From Planctomycetota bacterium (GTDB lineage: Bacteria > Planctomycetota > Planctomycetia > Pirellulales > Pirellulaceae), in the NCBI GenBank assembly GCA_014584305.1, contig JACTND010000111.1, positions 1 to 45,182 of the forward strand: a stretch of DNA of 45,182 nucleotides. Direction: 5' to 3'. Within the stretch, counting starts at the first letter, position 1. Every line of letters begins with the position of its first letter. Made by a program: the position numbers and the translations under genes. Positions 9,036 through 17,798 of this stretch are shown here, piece by piece. The notes below the pieces were generated by a model. The model was not told the DNA's origin. It was given only the letters and a program-made list of their open reading frames with translations, and did no database searches.

Positions 9036-10712
9036 CTACATCATTCCCATATCACCCATGCCACCCATACCGCCCATGCCACCCATGCCGTGATCGTGGT
9101 GGTGGTCGCCACCCTCCTCTTCCGCGGACTTGGGAATGTCGGTCACCAGAGATTCGGTAGTCAGCAACAGCGAGGCAACGCTGGCGGCGTTTTGCAGTGC
9201 GGTCTTGACGACCATCGCCGGATCGATGATGCCTTCCGCAACCAGATCGCAATATTCGCCGGTGTCTGCGTTGAAGCCTTCGGTCTTTCCTTTCAGATTG
9301 CGAACCCGATTGACGACAACAGCGCCGTCATGGCCCGCATTGTCAGCAATACATCGCAGGGGATACTCGAGCACTTTGCGAACGATGCGCACGCCGGCCT
9401 CTTCATCTCCCTCAACCTCGCTGAATTTGGCCAACGCCTTCTCCGCACGAATCAATGCCACGCCGCCGCCCGCCACAATACCGTCGATCAAGGCGGCCGC
9501 CGTAGCGCTCTTGGCGTCAACTAACAAGTCCTTGCGCTCTTTCATCTCCGTTTCTGTGGCAGCGCCGACGTTGATTTGCGCTACGCCACCAGCCAGTTTG
9601 GCCAATCGCTCTTGCAGCTTCTCGCGGTCGTAATCGCTGTCCGTATTCTCGATTTCCAATCGGATTTGAGAAACGCGCGCGTCGATCTCATCCTTCTTTC
9701 CGGCGCCTCCGATAATCACCGTTTCCTCGGAAGAAATGCGCACTTTCTTGGCTCGGCCCAGGTCCGTCAGTTTGACATTTTCCAGGTCGATGCCACGATC
9801 CTTGAAGATCGGACTCGCCCCGGTCAGAATGGCGATGTCGCCCAAGATCGCCTTGCGGCGGTCGCCGTAGCCCGGCGCCTTGACCGCGGCCACTTGCAGA
9901 ATGCCGCGCATCTTGTTGACCACCAGAGTCGCCAGCGCTTCGCCTTCGACATCTTCGGCAATGATCAACAGTTGCTTCTTCGCCTTGCTGATCGCTTCCA
10001 ACAGAGGAATTAACGACTTGTTGGAGGAAATCTTGTCCTCAAACACCAGGACATGGCAGTTTTCCATCTCCACCGTGACGTCTTCTTGATTCGTTACAAA
10101 GTGGGGCGAGAGGAAGCCGCGATCAAACTGCATACCCTCGACAACCTCTACGGTCGTCTCGCTACCGCGACCCTCTTCGATCGTAATCACACCGTCCTTG
10201 CCAACCTTCAAAAACGCATCTGCCAGCACGCTGCCGATGGAGGGATCGTTGTTGCCGGCAATGGTGGCCACTTGTTGGATCTCGCGGCGGCTCTTAGGAT
10301 CGATCGCCTTGGCTTGCTGTGTGATTTCATCGCAGACGATTTTGACAGCTTTGGCAATGCCGCGGGATAATGCCATGGGGTCGTACCCGGACGCGATCAT
10401 TTTCAATCCTTCGCGGAAAATCGCTTCCGCCAAAACCGTGGCCGTTGTGGTGCCGTCACCGGCGACATCGTTCGTCTTGCTGGCCGCCTCCTTCACCAAC
10501 TGAACACCCAAATTCTCGTAGGGGTCATCCAACTCAATGTCTTCTGCGACCGTTACCCCGTCTTTCGTTACCTTGGGTGAGCCCCACCCCTTATCTAAAA
10601 TCGCATTGCGGCCACGAGGGCCAAGTGTGCTGCGGACGGCGCGGGCCAGTTTCGTTACTCCGGCCAACAAAGGCTTTCTTGCCTCGTCATCGAACACCAT
10701 TTGTTTCGCCAC
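9036..10712 (-). CDS. groEL: Chaperonin GroEL, intact copy
   Basis: The 558-residue chaperonin starts at a GTG with a strong GGAGGA ribosome site. It contains the whole GroEL sequence: an equatorial domain with GPRGRNA and [13 protein letters not shown] for ATP binding, the intermediate and apical domains (with [12 protein letters not shown]), the [17 protein letters not shown] segment that the second copy lacks, and the GGGVALIRA return to the equatorial domain. The C-terminus is HHHDH followed by GGM repeats, the flexible tail that fills the folding chamber. It is the first gene of the chaperone run, about 60 bases upstream of groES on the minus strand. No CIRCE inverted repeat is visible before it. 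Confidence 0.96.
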   Translation of the reverse strand: MAKQMVFDDEARKPLLAGVTKLARAVRSTLGPRGRNAILDKGWGSPKVTKDGVTVAEDIELDDPYENLGVQLVKEAASKTNDVAGDGTTTATVLAEAIFREGLKMIASGYDPMALSRGIAKAVKIVCDEITQQAKAIDPKSRREIQQVATIAGNNDPSIGSVLADAFLKVGKDGVITIEEGRGSETTVEVVEGMQFDRGFLSPHFVTNQEDVTVEMENCHVLVFEDKISSNKSLIPLLEAISKAKKQLLIIAEDVEGEALATLVVNKMRGILQVAAVKAPGYGDRRKAILGDIAILTGASPIFKDRGIDLENVKLTDLGRAKKVRISSEETVIIGGAGKKDEIDARVSQIRLEIENTDSDYDREKLQERLAKLAGGVAQINVGAATETEMKERKDLLVDAKSATAAALIDGIVAGGGVALIRAEKALAKFSEVEGDEEAGVRIVRKVLEYPLRCIADNAGHDGAVVVNRVRNLKGKTEGFNADTGEYCDLVAEGIIDPAMVVKTALQNAASVASLLLTTESLVTDIPKSAEEEGGDHHHDHGMGGMGGMGGMGDMGMM

Positions 10713-11048
10713 GGGATTCCTCCGTTAAAATTGGGCTAATTGCCAACCTACTGCAAAAAAGTCAACGATTGACGCCCTCCCTCGCGTTTTTCCAACCAAA
10801 GAGGGTGACAAATCGACATGATCGTTGCGCGTTAGGCGTCACCAAACGCAATCGGTATGCCAAAACGGCTCCCCGCAGGTCAGAAAATCAGATTCTGGTG
10901 GACATCGGGCCGAAAACCGTTGGTAAACACGTCGTTGGGTGGAAAAATGGCGGGTCCCCACGGGAAACGGAACAAAGAACGAAACCGTGTTGCTCCCCGC
11001 CAAACGCCGGAATGCCAATTAGGCAGTTTCGGCCCCGGAACGGCGGGC
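10713..11048 (-). promoter_or_regulatory. Upstream region of the chaperone operon
   Basis: This 336-base gap has no convincing gene. On the minus strand, TTGACT is followed after 17 bases by CAATTA, a weak promoter-like pair about 40 bases before the GTG of groEL. I looked for the CIRCE element (TTAGCACTC-N9-GAGTGCTAA) that HrcA binds and did not find it, nor a clear sigma-32-type promoter. How this operon responds to heat is therefore not visible. Confidence 0.3.
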
Positions 11049-12320
11049 TTATTCGACTTCTACGAGACGGACGGAAGAAGCCTCCGCACCTGGCGATGGA
11101 GCGCTGATTCGCTGCCGTTTGCCCCACCGATCCCGGCGTCCAAACTCAATAAACCGGAACACCATGTCCCGATCAATTACTGGGCTGGAGCAGCCGGGAA
11201 GCATCGCCAACAGGTTCGAGCGATCAAATTGTGGGGATGATTGTTCGTAACCGTGATAGGCCTGGGCCATGCGAAATACCAAATCAGCGAAATCAGATGT
11301 CGCCCGCCGCTCTGCCTGTTTTCCCCCATAAACCACGCCTTCACTGTTGTAGTAATCACAACAATAACTCACGACCTGGCGGATTGTGGTCGGCTGGCTG
11401 GCTGTTACATGAAAAACTTTGTCCCGCGCGGCTGGGTTGGCCAATAATTGAACGATGGTCTGAGCCACCCAGTCCACGTTAACCACGTCATGGGGTTCGT
11501 CGCCATCGATCGGCAAGACAATGTCCGTCAAGTATTTTCCCCGCTGATTGCGCGGCTGTTGGGGAATCAACAAATCGAAGAGCTTCAGGTACCACATCAT
11601 GCCGTGATATGAACACGTCGCGCCATTATGGGAATCGCCCGTGATGATCGACGGCCGATAAATGGTTCGATGCGCGATCTGATCGCAGGATTGAACCATC
11701 TGCTCGGCTTCACATTTGCTGGCTTCATACGGATTGCGAAAAGTCTGCCCTACGGCGAGCTCGGCTTCTCGGATCACACCTTCGCGTACGCCACAGACAT
11801 AAGCGGTCGATACGTATTGTAAATCGTGGATTCCCTGTTCCGCACAAAAACTTAACACGCGTTCGGTGCCTGAGAGATTCGTCGTCCACGGCTCGCGATC
11901 GCGCTCCGCCGGTGCAAAATGAACGGAGGCCGCATTATGCAAAACGGTACGGCAATTCCTTCGTACCCATTCCCGCGCACTCGTGGACAACCCTAGATTC
12001 GGAGCCGTGATATTACCGGTTAATACCGTTACGGCCTGCTCGTGCGGGATCGCTCCCTGCCAATCACGGAAGATTTGGCGGACCCGCCCCATAGCCGAGC
12101 CGCGTCCATCGGCACGAACGAGGACGGCGACGCGATAGCCACGACGCACTAAATCACGCAATAGATACTGACCGAGAAATCCTGTAGCTCCCGTCAAGAG
12201 GATTTGTGAGTTTTGGCCGTGCAACCGACCCGGCGTGGAACTGCTGGACGCCCAGGCGCGACGATTCTCATCTACAGCCGGAGCGGCGGAAAGCGTTGCG
12301 GCGCTTCGTTCCATCGTCAT
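11049..12320 (-). CDS. Extended SDR / fatty acyl-CoA reductase-like NAD-binding protein
   Basis: The 423-residue protein has a Rossmann fold with LLTGATGFLGQYLLRDL at about 41-57, the glycine-rich nucleotide loop of extended short-chain dehydrogenases. Later it has the NAASVHF and YVSTAYVCG strands, and the catalytic Tyr-X3-Lys as NPYEASKCEAE. This order is that of the NAD_binding_4 (Male_sterility) family, which covers thioester reductase domains and fatty acyl-CoA reductases that reduce carrier-bound or CoA acyl chains. The first 35 residues look disordered. It stands alone, 336 bases upstream of groEL on the same strand. Substrate unknown; an epimerase-type reaction is the main alternative. 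Confidence 0.75.
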   Translation of the reverse strand: MTMERSAATLSAAPAVDENRRAWASSSSTPGRLHGQNSQILLTGATGFLGQYLLRDLVRRGYRVAVLVRADGRGSAMGRVRQIFRDWQGAIPHEQAVTVLTGNITAPNLGLSTSAREWVRRNCRTVLHNAASVHFAPAERDREPWTTNLSGTERVLSFCAEQGIHDLQYVSTAYVCGVREGVIREAELAVGQTFRNPYEASKCEAEQMVQSCDQIAHRTIYRPSIITGDSHNGATCSYHGMMWYLKLFDLLIPQQPRNQRGKYLTDIVLPIDGDEPHDVVNVDWVAQTIVQLLANPAARDKVFHVTASQPTTIRQVVSYCCDYYNSEGVVYGGKQAERRATSDFADLVFRMAQAYHGYEQSSPQFDRSNLLAMLPGCSSPVIDRDMVFRFIEFGRRDRWGKRQRISAPSPGAEASSVRLVEVE

Positions 12321-12757
12321 TACAAATAGGCTCGCTGAGATGCGTCAACACAATGAAGTCTTCTCTACCGGCGGTCCGGCAGCGATATCGCATGGTCCTT
12401 GATTACGGATCCTAGGTCCAGTCCCAGTGTAGTTCACGAACAGCCTTCACTCAACGCTAATAATAAGCAAATTCGCATTTGGCGGACCTTTTAGCCCCGG
12501 CAAATCGAGCAAAATGCGAATGAAGCAACGCAATTGGTGAGCTCTGGAAAGCGGCGCCCAACCTTCGAGGAGTTGGCAGCCCATTATGAGCGCCCCATTC
12601 ACCCCATGCGCTATGCGGAAACTACGGTGGTATCGAGTCACGACACTCCGCCGTAGCAACCCCTATCATGCGGTCGCACAATGGGAGGCCTTTTTCCTGT
12701 TTTCACGCTTCACTCCCTGTATGAAGGTTTTCCGAAGCGGGCGTTTATCGACAGGTG

Positions 12758-12779
12758 GCACGGGCTCGAAAGCCCGTCC
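12758..12779. repeat. Short hairpin repeat in the 12.3-13.0 kb gap
   Basis: ACGGGCT (12760-12766) and AGCCCGT (12771-12777) form a tight 7-bp hairpin with a CGAA tetraloop, inside a 700-base gap between two minus-strand genes. The rest of this gap (12321-12860) shows no gene that I can support; several short frames exist but have no recognisable product. Confidence 0.45.
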
Positions 12780-12868
12780 TACGCAGCGGAGCGGACCGAA
12801 ATAAACCTCAACACGAAATCTGAGCGATTGCTTGCTCTGTTTCGGCTGCTAATGCCTTCACCTGTTAG

Positions 12869-12985
12869 CCCGCATTTCTCACAGGCCAGTACCGGTCATA
12901 ACACTGTGTTTTTGCAACCCGAAACGTAAGTGAGGGAATTGCTGAGTTATCCCTCACTAACGTTTCGGGTTGTGAGAAATGCGGG
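12869..12985. repeat. Nested inverted repeat, about 117 bases
   Basis: Two pairs of arms are nested. The outer pair, 12869-12883 and 12971-12985, is a perfect 15-base inverted match (CCCGCATTTCTCACA and its complement). The inner pair, 12915-12937 and 12950-12972, matches at 22 of 23 bases and begins CAACCCGAAACGT. The inner arms are separated by only 12 bases, so the transcript would fold into a long hairpin. It starts about 43 bases past the stop of the minus-strand stress-protein gene, so it may end that transcript or be a non-autonomous repeat element. No transposase or target-site duplication was found. Confidence 0.75.
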
Positions 12986-13027
12986 TTAGCAACCCCAGCT
13001 GACCACCGCGACCTGGGACTCTTCGAT

Positions 13028-13879
13028 TCAAACAAGCAACACCAGCCCGTTCGCCCCCAAAACCAAATCGACGCCGCGGTGGTATTGGGGCGAGCCCGGA
13101 GAATGATCCCAACCCCAAATGATGAGCGTGGGCTTACTGTTCGCTCGCTCGCCAATAATCTGAGCGAAATGTCCAGTTTCCGTCGTGACGGAAACATGAA
13201 CGCTCCGTTCTCGACCTAAGTGCTGAACGGCCGACGTCAAACCGGCCAAGTCCTGCATGAATCTCTGCAAGATACAATCGGGATCGAACGCAGCTCGATC
13301 CTTTTCTTCCAAATGCAAATAGTGTTTTGCCTCTTGGATAACCGCCATATCGGCAACCGCTTGCAGCTCCACATGCCCACCAGCGGCGATTAAGGAGAAT
13401 GCCCAGCCCGCCGCCACATCGACGCCGCGATCGTGAATGGCTGCCGGGACTATAATATGCGTAAACGCTTTTTCAATTTGTTGCGGGTCCATGGGCCGGC
13501 GGACACACAACAAGGGAACCGGCGACTCCGCCACCAACATATCGACGACTGAGCCCAAGCTTTCGGCTTTCAAGTCTCCCGCATCGCGTCCAAAGGGCGT
13601 GGGAATGATCAACAAACCAGCCGTGGAAGCCTGCGGATGGCCCAGTATCTCGGGTGCCGTCGTGGCGTTGGCAATCTCGATCACCTGCGCGCCGTGGATT
13701 TCCGCCACGCGTTGGGCTACGGCGCGGACGGTCGTTTCCTGGTCGGAACCATCCGCAATGGCAATTACCCGGGAGATGCGCGGAACATCCAATTCCACCT
13801 GCGTCGCATGCGCAGCGGCTTCAAACAAACCAATGTCCTCTACAAAATTCGACGTATTCTCGAAGGGCTCAAATCGCAT
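13028..13879 (-). CDS. Tandem universal-stress-protein-like (UspA-fold) protein
   Basis: Starting from the ATG at 13879 the product is 283 residues and holds two UspA-like halves. The first begins ISRVIAIADGSDQE and includes HGAQVIEI and SPVPLLCVRRP. The second begins FTHIIVPAAIHDRG, with GGHVELQAVADM, and ends with KPTLIIWGWDHSPGS and GLVLLV. The GRDAGDLK-like and final GSxxxxV regions are weak, so ATP binding is uncertain. A longer frame opening at 13966 would overlap the permease gene upstream and is less likely. Because it follows that permease directly on the same strand, it may regulate or sense the state of the transporter; this is inference only. Confidence 0.6.
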   Translation of the reverse strand: MRFEPFENTSNFVEDIGLFEAAAHATQVELDVPRISRVIAIADGSDQETTVRAVAQRVAEIHGAQVIEIANATTAPEILGHPQASTAGLLIIPTPFGRDAGDLKAESLGSVVDMLVAESPVPLLCVRRPMDPQQIEKAFTHIIVPAAIHDRGVDVAAGWAFSLIAAGGHVELQAVADMAVIQEAKHYLHLEEKDRAAFDPDCILQRFMQDLAGLTSAVQHLGRERSVHVSVTTETGHFAQIIGERANSKPTLIIWGWDHSPGSPQYHRGVDLVLGANGLVLLV

Positions 13880-13946
13880 GGATGCCTGCCAATTAAATTG
13901 TCGTTTTCCGGCGCCGACCGCACTCACGCAATCGATTCGCCGACCT

Positions 13947-15338
13947 CTATTTCGGGAACCAATCAAACACGCTGAATACCACCAGATAACCTAGAACCAA
14001 GATCGCCTGCAACAACATCAGGACGCCGCCAACGCGCAAAAACTCACCCCAACCGACCTTGATGCCCCGCTCCTTTTCCAACGCATTCAATGCAATCACC
14101 GAACTAACGCTGCCGATGGGAGTCGAGTTGCCTCCTAAATTGGCCGACAAGATCAACCCCCACCATAACGGACCTGCCGCAAATTGCGAACCCATTTCTC
14201 GAACGATCGGAATCAAAGTAGCCGCGACGGGAATATTGTCCACAATTCCAGAGGCCAAAAGCACAAACGCCGACAGGATCAACAATGTCCACAAGGGACT
14301 GCCACCCGACAAATCAATCAACCATTGCGCCAATTTGGCCAACAACCCGGTTTCCGTTACGGAACCGATGATGACAAACAAACCGACGAAAAAGAGAATC
14401 ATCGACCAATTCACTTTCTTGATGGCTTCATCAGGGTGGATCCCCGATAGCAAGAGGGCCGCCGTTGCCCCGCAAAATGCGATAAAATCCAAGCCGACGC
14501 CCAATGTCTTGGCCAACGCGAAACCGATCACCGTGGCGCCCAAAATAATGGCGCTGCGATAGAACAAGCGCACATCTTTGACCAACGCCCATTCGTCGAA
14601 CTGTGAAACCCGGTGGCGCCGCTGCTCAGGCGAGTCCGGCGAAACCAAATCACCCCGATAAAATCGCCGCACAAACTCGTAGGTCACCCAAGCCGAAATC
14701 AAGGCCATCGGGGTCGTGACGCGAAAAAAGTCCAAATAGGCCAAGTCGCCAGCGGTCCCCAACATCAAGGTGCAAATCCCAGAAGCTAAAGTCATCAATG
14801 CGCCCGAATTGGCCGTCAGCGCAATGGCAATCACATACGGTTTCGGTGACAAATGCAATTCTTTGGTCACCACCAACGCCAACGAGACCATGATCATGGT
14901 CCCCGGAGCGATCGTCAAGAAAGTGACGAATAACATCGTTGCCAACATCATGAGCAACAACAGCCGCCCTGGATCACCCCCCGTCCTCTTGACGATTTTG
15001 ACGGCCAAAAAATGGAACAATCCCGACCGACTGGCAATTTCCACCAACACGGACGTTCCAATGATTACCCCCACGACTCCCAGATCGTGGCCGATGATAT
15101 CGTGCACGGCTCGATCATAGGCCGAATGCCCATCGGCGCTTTGAAACACGCCAAACCACATGGCAGCGATCACGGCGGCAATGGCGCCGCACATGGCTGC
15201 CAAACTCTTGTGCAACCAATCGAACGCGATTACGACATAAGTGATGACCATGATCGCGCCCAGCACGATCATCGGCGCCAAGGGTTTGACTGTCGGTTCA
15301 ACGGGGTCGGCGGCGGCAAGCAAATAGTCCATGTTCAT
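13947..15338 (-). CDS. ArsB/NhaD-superfamily ion permease
   Basis: This 463-residue integral membrane protein has about eleven or twelve hydrophobic segments. Two motifs place it in the ion-transporter superfamily of ArsB, NhaD and the citrate/P-protein permeases: ASGIVDNIPVAATLIPI near residue 370 (compare the family's VDNxPxxA) and ANLGGNSTPIGSVSSVIAL near residue 405 (family GGNxTxIGA). It probably moves Na+, H+ or an anion across the inner membrane, but the substrate cannot be read from the sequence. The first 15 residues are polar and the first transmembrane helix begins near residue 22. It is followed on the same strand by the UspA-like gene. Confidence 0.85.
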   Translation of the reverse strand: MNMDYLLAAADPVEPTVKPLAPMIVLGAIMVITYVVIAFDWLHKSLAAMCGAIAAVIAAMWFGVFQSADGHSAYDRAVHDIIGHDLGVVGVIIGTSVLVEIASRSGLFHFLAVKIVKRTGGDPGRLLLLMMLATMLFVTFLTIAPGTMIMVSLALVVTKELHLSPKPYVIAIALTANSGALMTLASGICTLMLGTAGDLAYLDFFRVTTPMALISAWVTYEFVRRFYRGDLVSPDSPEQRRHRVSQFDEWALVKDVRLFYRSAIILGATVIGFALAKTLGVGLDFIAFCGATAALLLSGIHPDEAIKKVNWSMILFFVGLFVIIGSVTETGLLAKLAQWLIDLSGGSPLWTLLILSAFVLLASGIVDNIPVAATLIPIVREMGSQFAAGPLWWGLILSANLGGNSTPIGSVSSVIALNALEKERGIKVGWGEFLRVGGVLMLLQAILVLGYLVVFSVFDWFPK

Positions 15339-15373
15339 CTTCTAGCAAACACTGGGGATTAACGTTTGTTGCG

Positions 15374-15451
15374 CGCCTCTCCGAGGCGAGACACGGCCCT
15401 TTGGAGACACGATGACTGCTTCCCAGGCAACCGCCGCGCCTCGAAGAGGCG
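15374..15451. repeat. Pair of CGCCTC hairpin repeats
   Basis: Two short hairpins lie 48 bases apart in the 246-base gap between the permease and isomerase genes: CGCCTC-TCC-GAGGCG (15374-15388) and CGCCTC-GAA-GAGGCG (15437-15451). The stems are identical while the loops differ, and both are followed by a similar ACACGG or CTACCGTG stretch. A third copy is at 25747-25762. This points to a dispersed palindromic repeat family rather than to a terminator of one gene. Confidence 0.6.
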
Positions 15452-15584
15452 ACCTACCGTGTCGGCAACATCGTATTGATGTCAGAACAACGGACTAAAC
15501 ATTGAAAATTGAGGAGCTCTCGTCAACCCCACTTGCGGGCACAACTACGAAACTGTTTCCGACTGTCGCCAGCGGTGGAACGAA

Positions 15585-16433
15585 TCAACTTGGGTTACTG
15601 ATGGACGAGTCGTCGAGTGTTTCACGCAACGCCCTTCGCAAATATTGAATACTTTGCGCAGCAATCGGCTCTGGACCCGGCGAGAAATCGAATACTTCGA
15701 CACTCAACCAACCCCGATAATGGATGTCCCTCAGCGCCGGCAGAATCTCTCGATAATCGACGTTCCCCATACCCGGCCCCAACAAATTCGGGTCGTTAGC
15801 ATGAAAATGGACGAGCGCATCTCGACTGCGCCAAATTATGTCGCGAAAAGAGTGCGACTCGCTGCTCATCGCCTTGACATCCAGATGCAACCGGCAGTAC
15901 GGCGATCCGATGCGATGCATTATGTCGAGCACCTCGTCGGCCGTATTGAGGAAATTGGTTTCTTGCGGCCCCAACGGTTCCAACGCCAGAACCACATTCG
16001 CGGATTCCAATGTCGGCAAACACTGTTCAATCACTTCCGCGGCAAAATGCGTCGCATCCGGCCGAGAAATACCGTCGAGCACACGTCGCTGCGCCGGTGA
16101 GCCAAAGACCAGCACAGCGCCCCCCAAATCGGCGCACAACCTCGCCAAGCCAACCAGATAATCTCTGGTCCTTCCCCGTTGTTCCCGGTCGGCGCTTGTC
16201 AAATGCAATCCGGACGTTTTCGCCAACAGCCAATGCAAACCGATAATTGCCAAACCGTGTTTCTCAGCGCTGCGCCGCAATGCGCGCCGCGCCTCAGCAG
16301 AAATCTCCAGCGGTTGCGCGCCTAACGTGAAAGGAGCGATTTCAATACCGTGATAACCGAGTTCAGCGACGTAGGCGCATGTTCGATCCCACGACCAACC
16401 CTCGAACAACTCATTGCAGATCCCCAGTCGCAT
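15585..16433 (-). CDS. Sugar phosphate isomerase/epimerase-like TIM-barrel protein
   Basis: From the ATG at 16433 the product has 282 residues and begins MRLGICNELFEGWSWDRTC, typical for the AP-endonuclease-2/xylose-isomerase-like TIM barrel. Metal-ligand positions of the family can be seen as NVVLALEPLG, SPYCRLHLDVKAM, ALVHFHANDPNL and GWLSVEVFDFSPG, which would supply the Glu, Asp, His and Glu ligands. Such proteins isomerise or epimerise keto sugars, inositols or related hydroxy acids. It starts 11 bases after the stop of the DAHP synthase gene, so the two are probably co-transcribed. A longer start at 16496 would overlap that gene and has no better support. Substrate unknown. Confidence 0.8.
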   Translation of the reverse strand: MRLGICNELFEGWSWDRTCAYVAELGYHGIEIAPFTLGAQPLEISAEARRALRRSAEKHGLAIIGLHWLLAKTSGLHLTSADREQRGRTRDYLVGLARLCADLGGAVLVFGSPAQRRVLDGISRPDATHFAAEVIEQCLPTLESANVVLALEPLGPQETNFLNTADEVLDIMHRIGSPYCRLHLDVKAMSSESHSFRDIIWRSRDALVHFHANDPNLLGPGMGNVDYREILPALRDIHYRGWLSVEVFDFSPGPEPIAAQSIQYLRRALRETLDDSSISNPS

Positions 16434-16443
16434 GGCTATCGAC

Positions 16444-17784
16444 TCATCCTTGCATCTGTTCGGCGATGAGGAACGCAATCTCCATGGCTTGATCATAGTT
16501 CAAGCGGGGATCGACGGCGCTTTTGTAGGCGCGGGGTAGATCGGGCTCATCCACAGGCGCTGAGCCACCCAAACATTCGGTGACGTTGTCTCCTGTCATC
16601 TCCAAATGGACGCCACCCAACGAAGACCCCAACTGGCGATGGATAGAGAACGCGGCCACCAACTCGGAAACAATATCGTCAAACCGGCGCGTTTTGACAC
16701 CGCCCGCGGTCGTGAACGTATTCCCGTGCATCGGATCACAACTCCATACCACGGGCGCGCCGCTGCGTCGGACGGCTTCGATCAATGGCGGCAAGGAATG
16801 CTCGATTCGACCGGCGCCCATCCGGTGAATCAATGTCAACCGGCCGACGCGCTGGCGCGCCCCTAGCCGTTCGATCAATTCCAGTAAGTGATCGGCGTCC
16901 ATTTCCGGGCCCATTTTCAATCCCAACGGGTTGGCCAGTCCGCGAAAATACTCGACGTGCGCGCCCTCGGATTGCGCCGTGCGATACCCGATCCACGGAA
17001 AATGAGTCCCCAAGTTGTACCAGCCGGCGCGGCGCGGCACGCGCCGAGTTTGCGCTTGCTCGTACGGCAAGTGCAGCCCTTCATGCGACGTAAATATCTC
17101 GACGCCGTAACTCTCGCGAATTGACGTCCCCAAGACGGCCTCCATAAACCGTAACGATTGTGTAATCGAGCGGACCATCGCATGGTACTGCCGTGTCCGC
17201 AGGGAATCCGTGGGAAAGTCCAATTCCCAGTTCTCAGGATGATGCAGATCGGCAAAGCCGCCCCCAATCAGACTGCGGATGAAGTTCAAGGTCAATGCCG
17301 AGCGTTCATACCCACGCAACATCAACTCGGGATCCGCTCGCCGTTCCTCAGCCGAAAATCCGCTGCGATTGATGATATCGCCGCGATAAACCGGCAAAGT
17401 AACGCCAGCCCGCGTTTCGAAATCCGTCGAACGCGGTTTCGCATATTGTCCAGCCACTCGACCGACACGCACCACCTTGCGCATCGAGCCATAAATGAGC
17501 ACGAAACTCATCTGAATCAGGACTTTCAAATTCCGTACGATGGCGTCCGTCTCGCATTCGTCCAAGCGCTCCGTGCAATCTCCGGCGTGTAATAAAAAGG
17601 CCTCACCGCGAGACACCGATTCCAACGACTGGCTGAGACGCTCGACTTCCCAACTTGTTACCAGTGGCGGCAAACGGGCCAAACGAGCTAGTGCGTCACT
17701 TAGTCGCTGTTGATCCTCATACACCGGCTGCTGCAGTGCCAACTTGCTTTGCCAAGAACTGGGGCTCCAATCGCTGAGCGTCAT
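16444..17784 (-). CDS. Class II 3-deoxy-D-arabino-heptulosonate 7-phosphate synthase
   Basis: DAHP synthase condenses phosphoenolpyruvate and erythrose 4-phosphate, the first step of the shikimate pathway. The 446-residue product (ATG at 17784 behind AAAGGAAAAGG) has the hallmarks of the plant/mycobacterial class II family: LSDWSPSSWQSK at the start, LHAGDCTERLDEC, the RVGRVAGQYAKPRS signature near the metal and phosphate site, FTSHEGLHLPYE, GLKMGPEMD, LIHRMGAGRIE, VVWSCDPMHGNT and GGVHLEMTGDNVTECLGG. All expected catalytic blocks are present and the length is normal. A frame open up to 17877 would run into the HD gene and has no matching motifs. It lies 14 bases after the HD gene, in the same run as an ACT-domain gene. 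Confidence 0.93.
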   Translation of the reverse strand: MTLSDWSPSSWQSKLALQQPVYEDQQRLSDALARLARLPPLVTSWEVERLSQSLESVSRGEAFLLHAGDCTERLDECETDAIVRNLKVLIQMSFVLIYGSMRKVVRVGRVAGQYAKPRSTDFETRAGVTLPVYRGDIINRSGFSAEERRADPELMLRGYERSALTLNFIRSLIGGGFADLHHPENWELDFPTDSLRTRQYHAMVRSITQSLRFMEAVLGTSIRESYGVEIFTSHEGLHLPYEQAQTRRVPRRAGWYNLGTHFPWIGYRTAQSEGAHVEYFRGLANPLGLKMGPEMDADHLLELIERLGARQRVGRLTLIHRMGAGRIEHSLPPLIEAVRRSGAPVVWSCDPMHGNTFTTAGGVKTRRFDDIVSELVAAFSIHRQLGSSLGGVHLEMTGDNVTECLGGSAPVDEPDLPRAYKSAVDPRLNYDQAMEIAFLIAEQMQG

Positions 17785-17798
17785 TTGCACCTTTTCCT

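Noticed and set aside
9052..10712. Long plus-strand frames opposite groEL and other genes
   Set aside because: They are antisense shadows of well-supported genes; GC-rich codon bias keeps such frames open.
10713..11048. CIRCE operator before groEL
   Set aside because: No TTAGCACTC...GAGTGCTAA-type inverted repeat was found on either strand.
12321..12860. Small genes in the gap after the SDR gene
   Set aside because: The short frames have no recognisable motif, no good ribosome site and lie among repeats.
12869..12985. CRISPR array
   Set aside because: Only two inverted copies exist with no regular spacers and no cas genes in the window.
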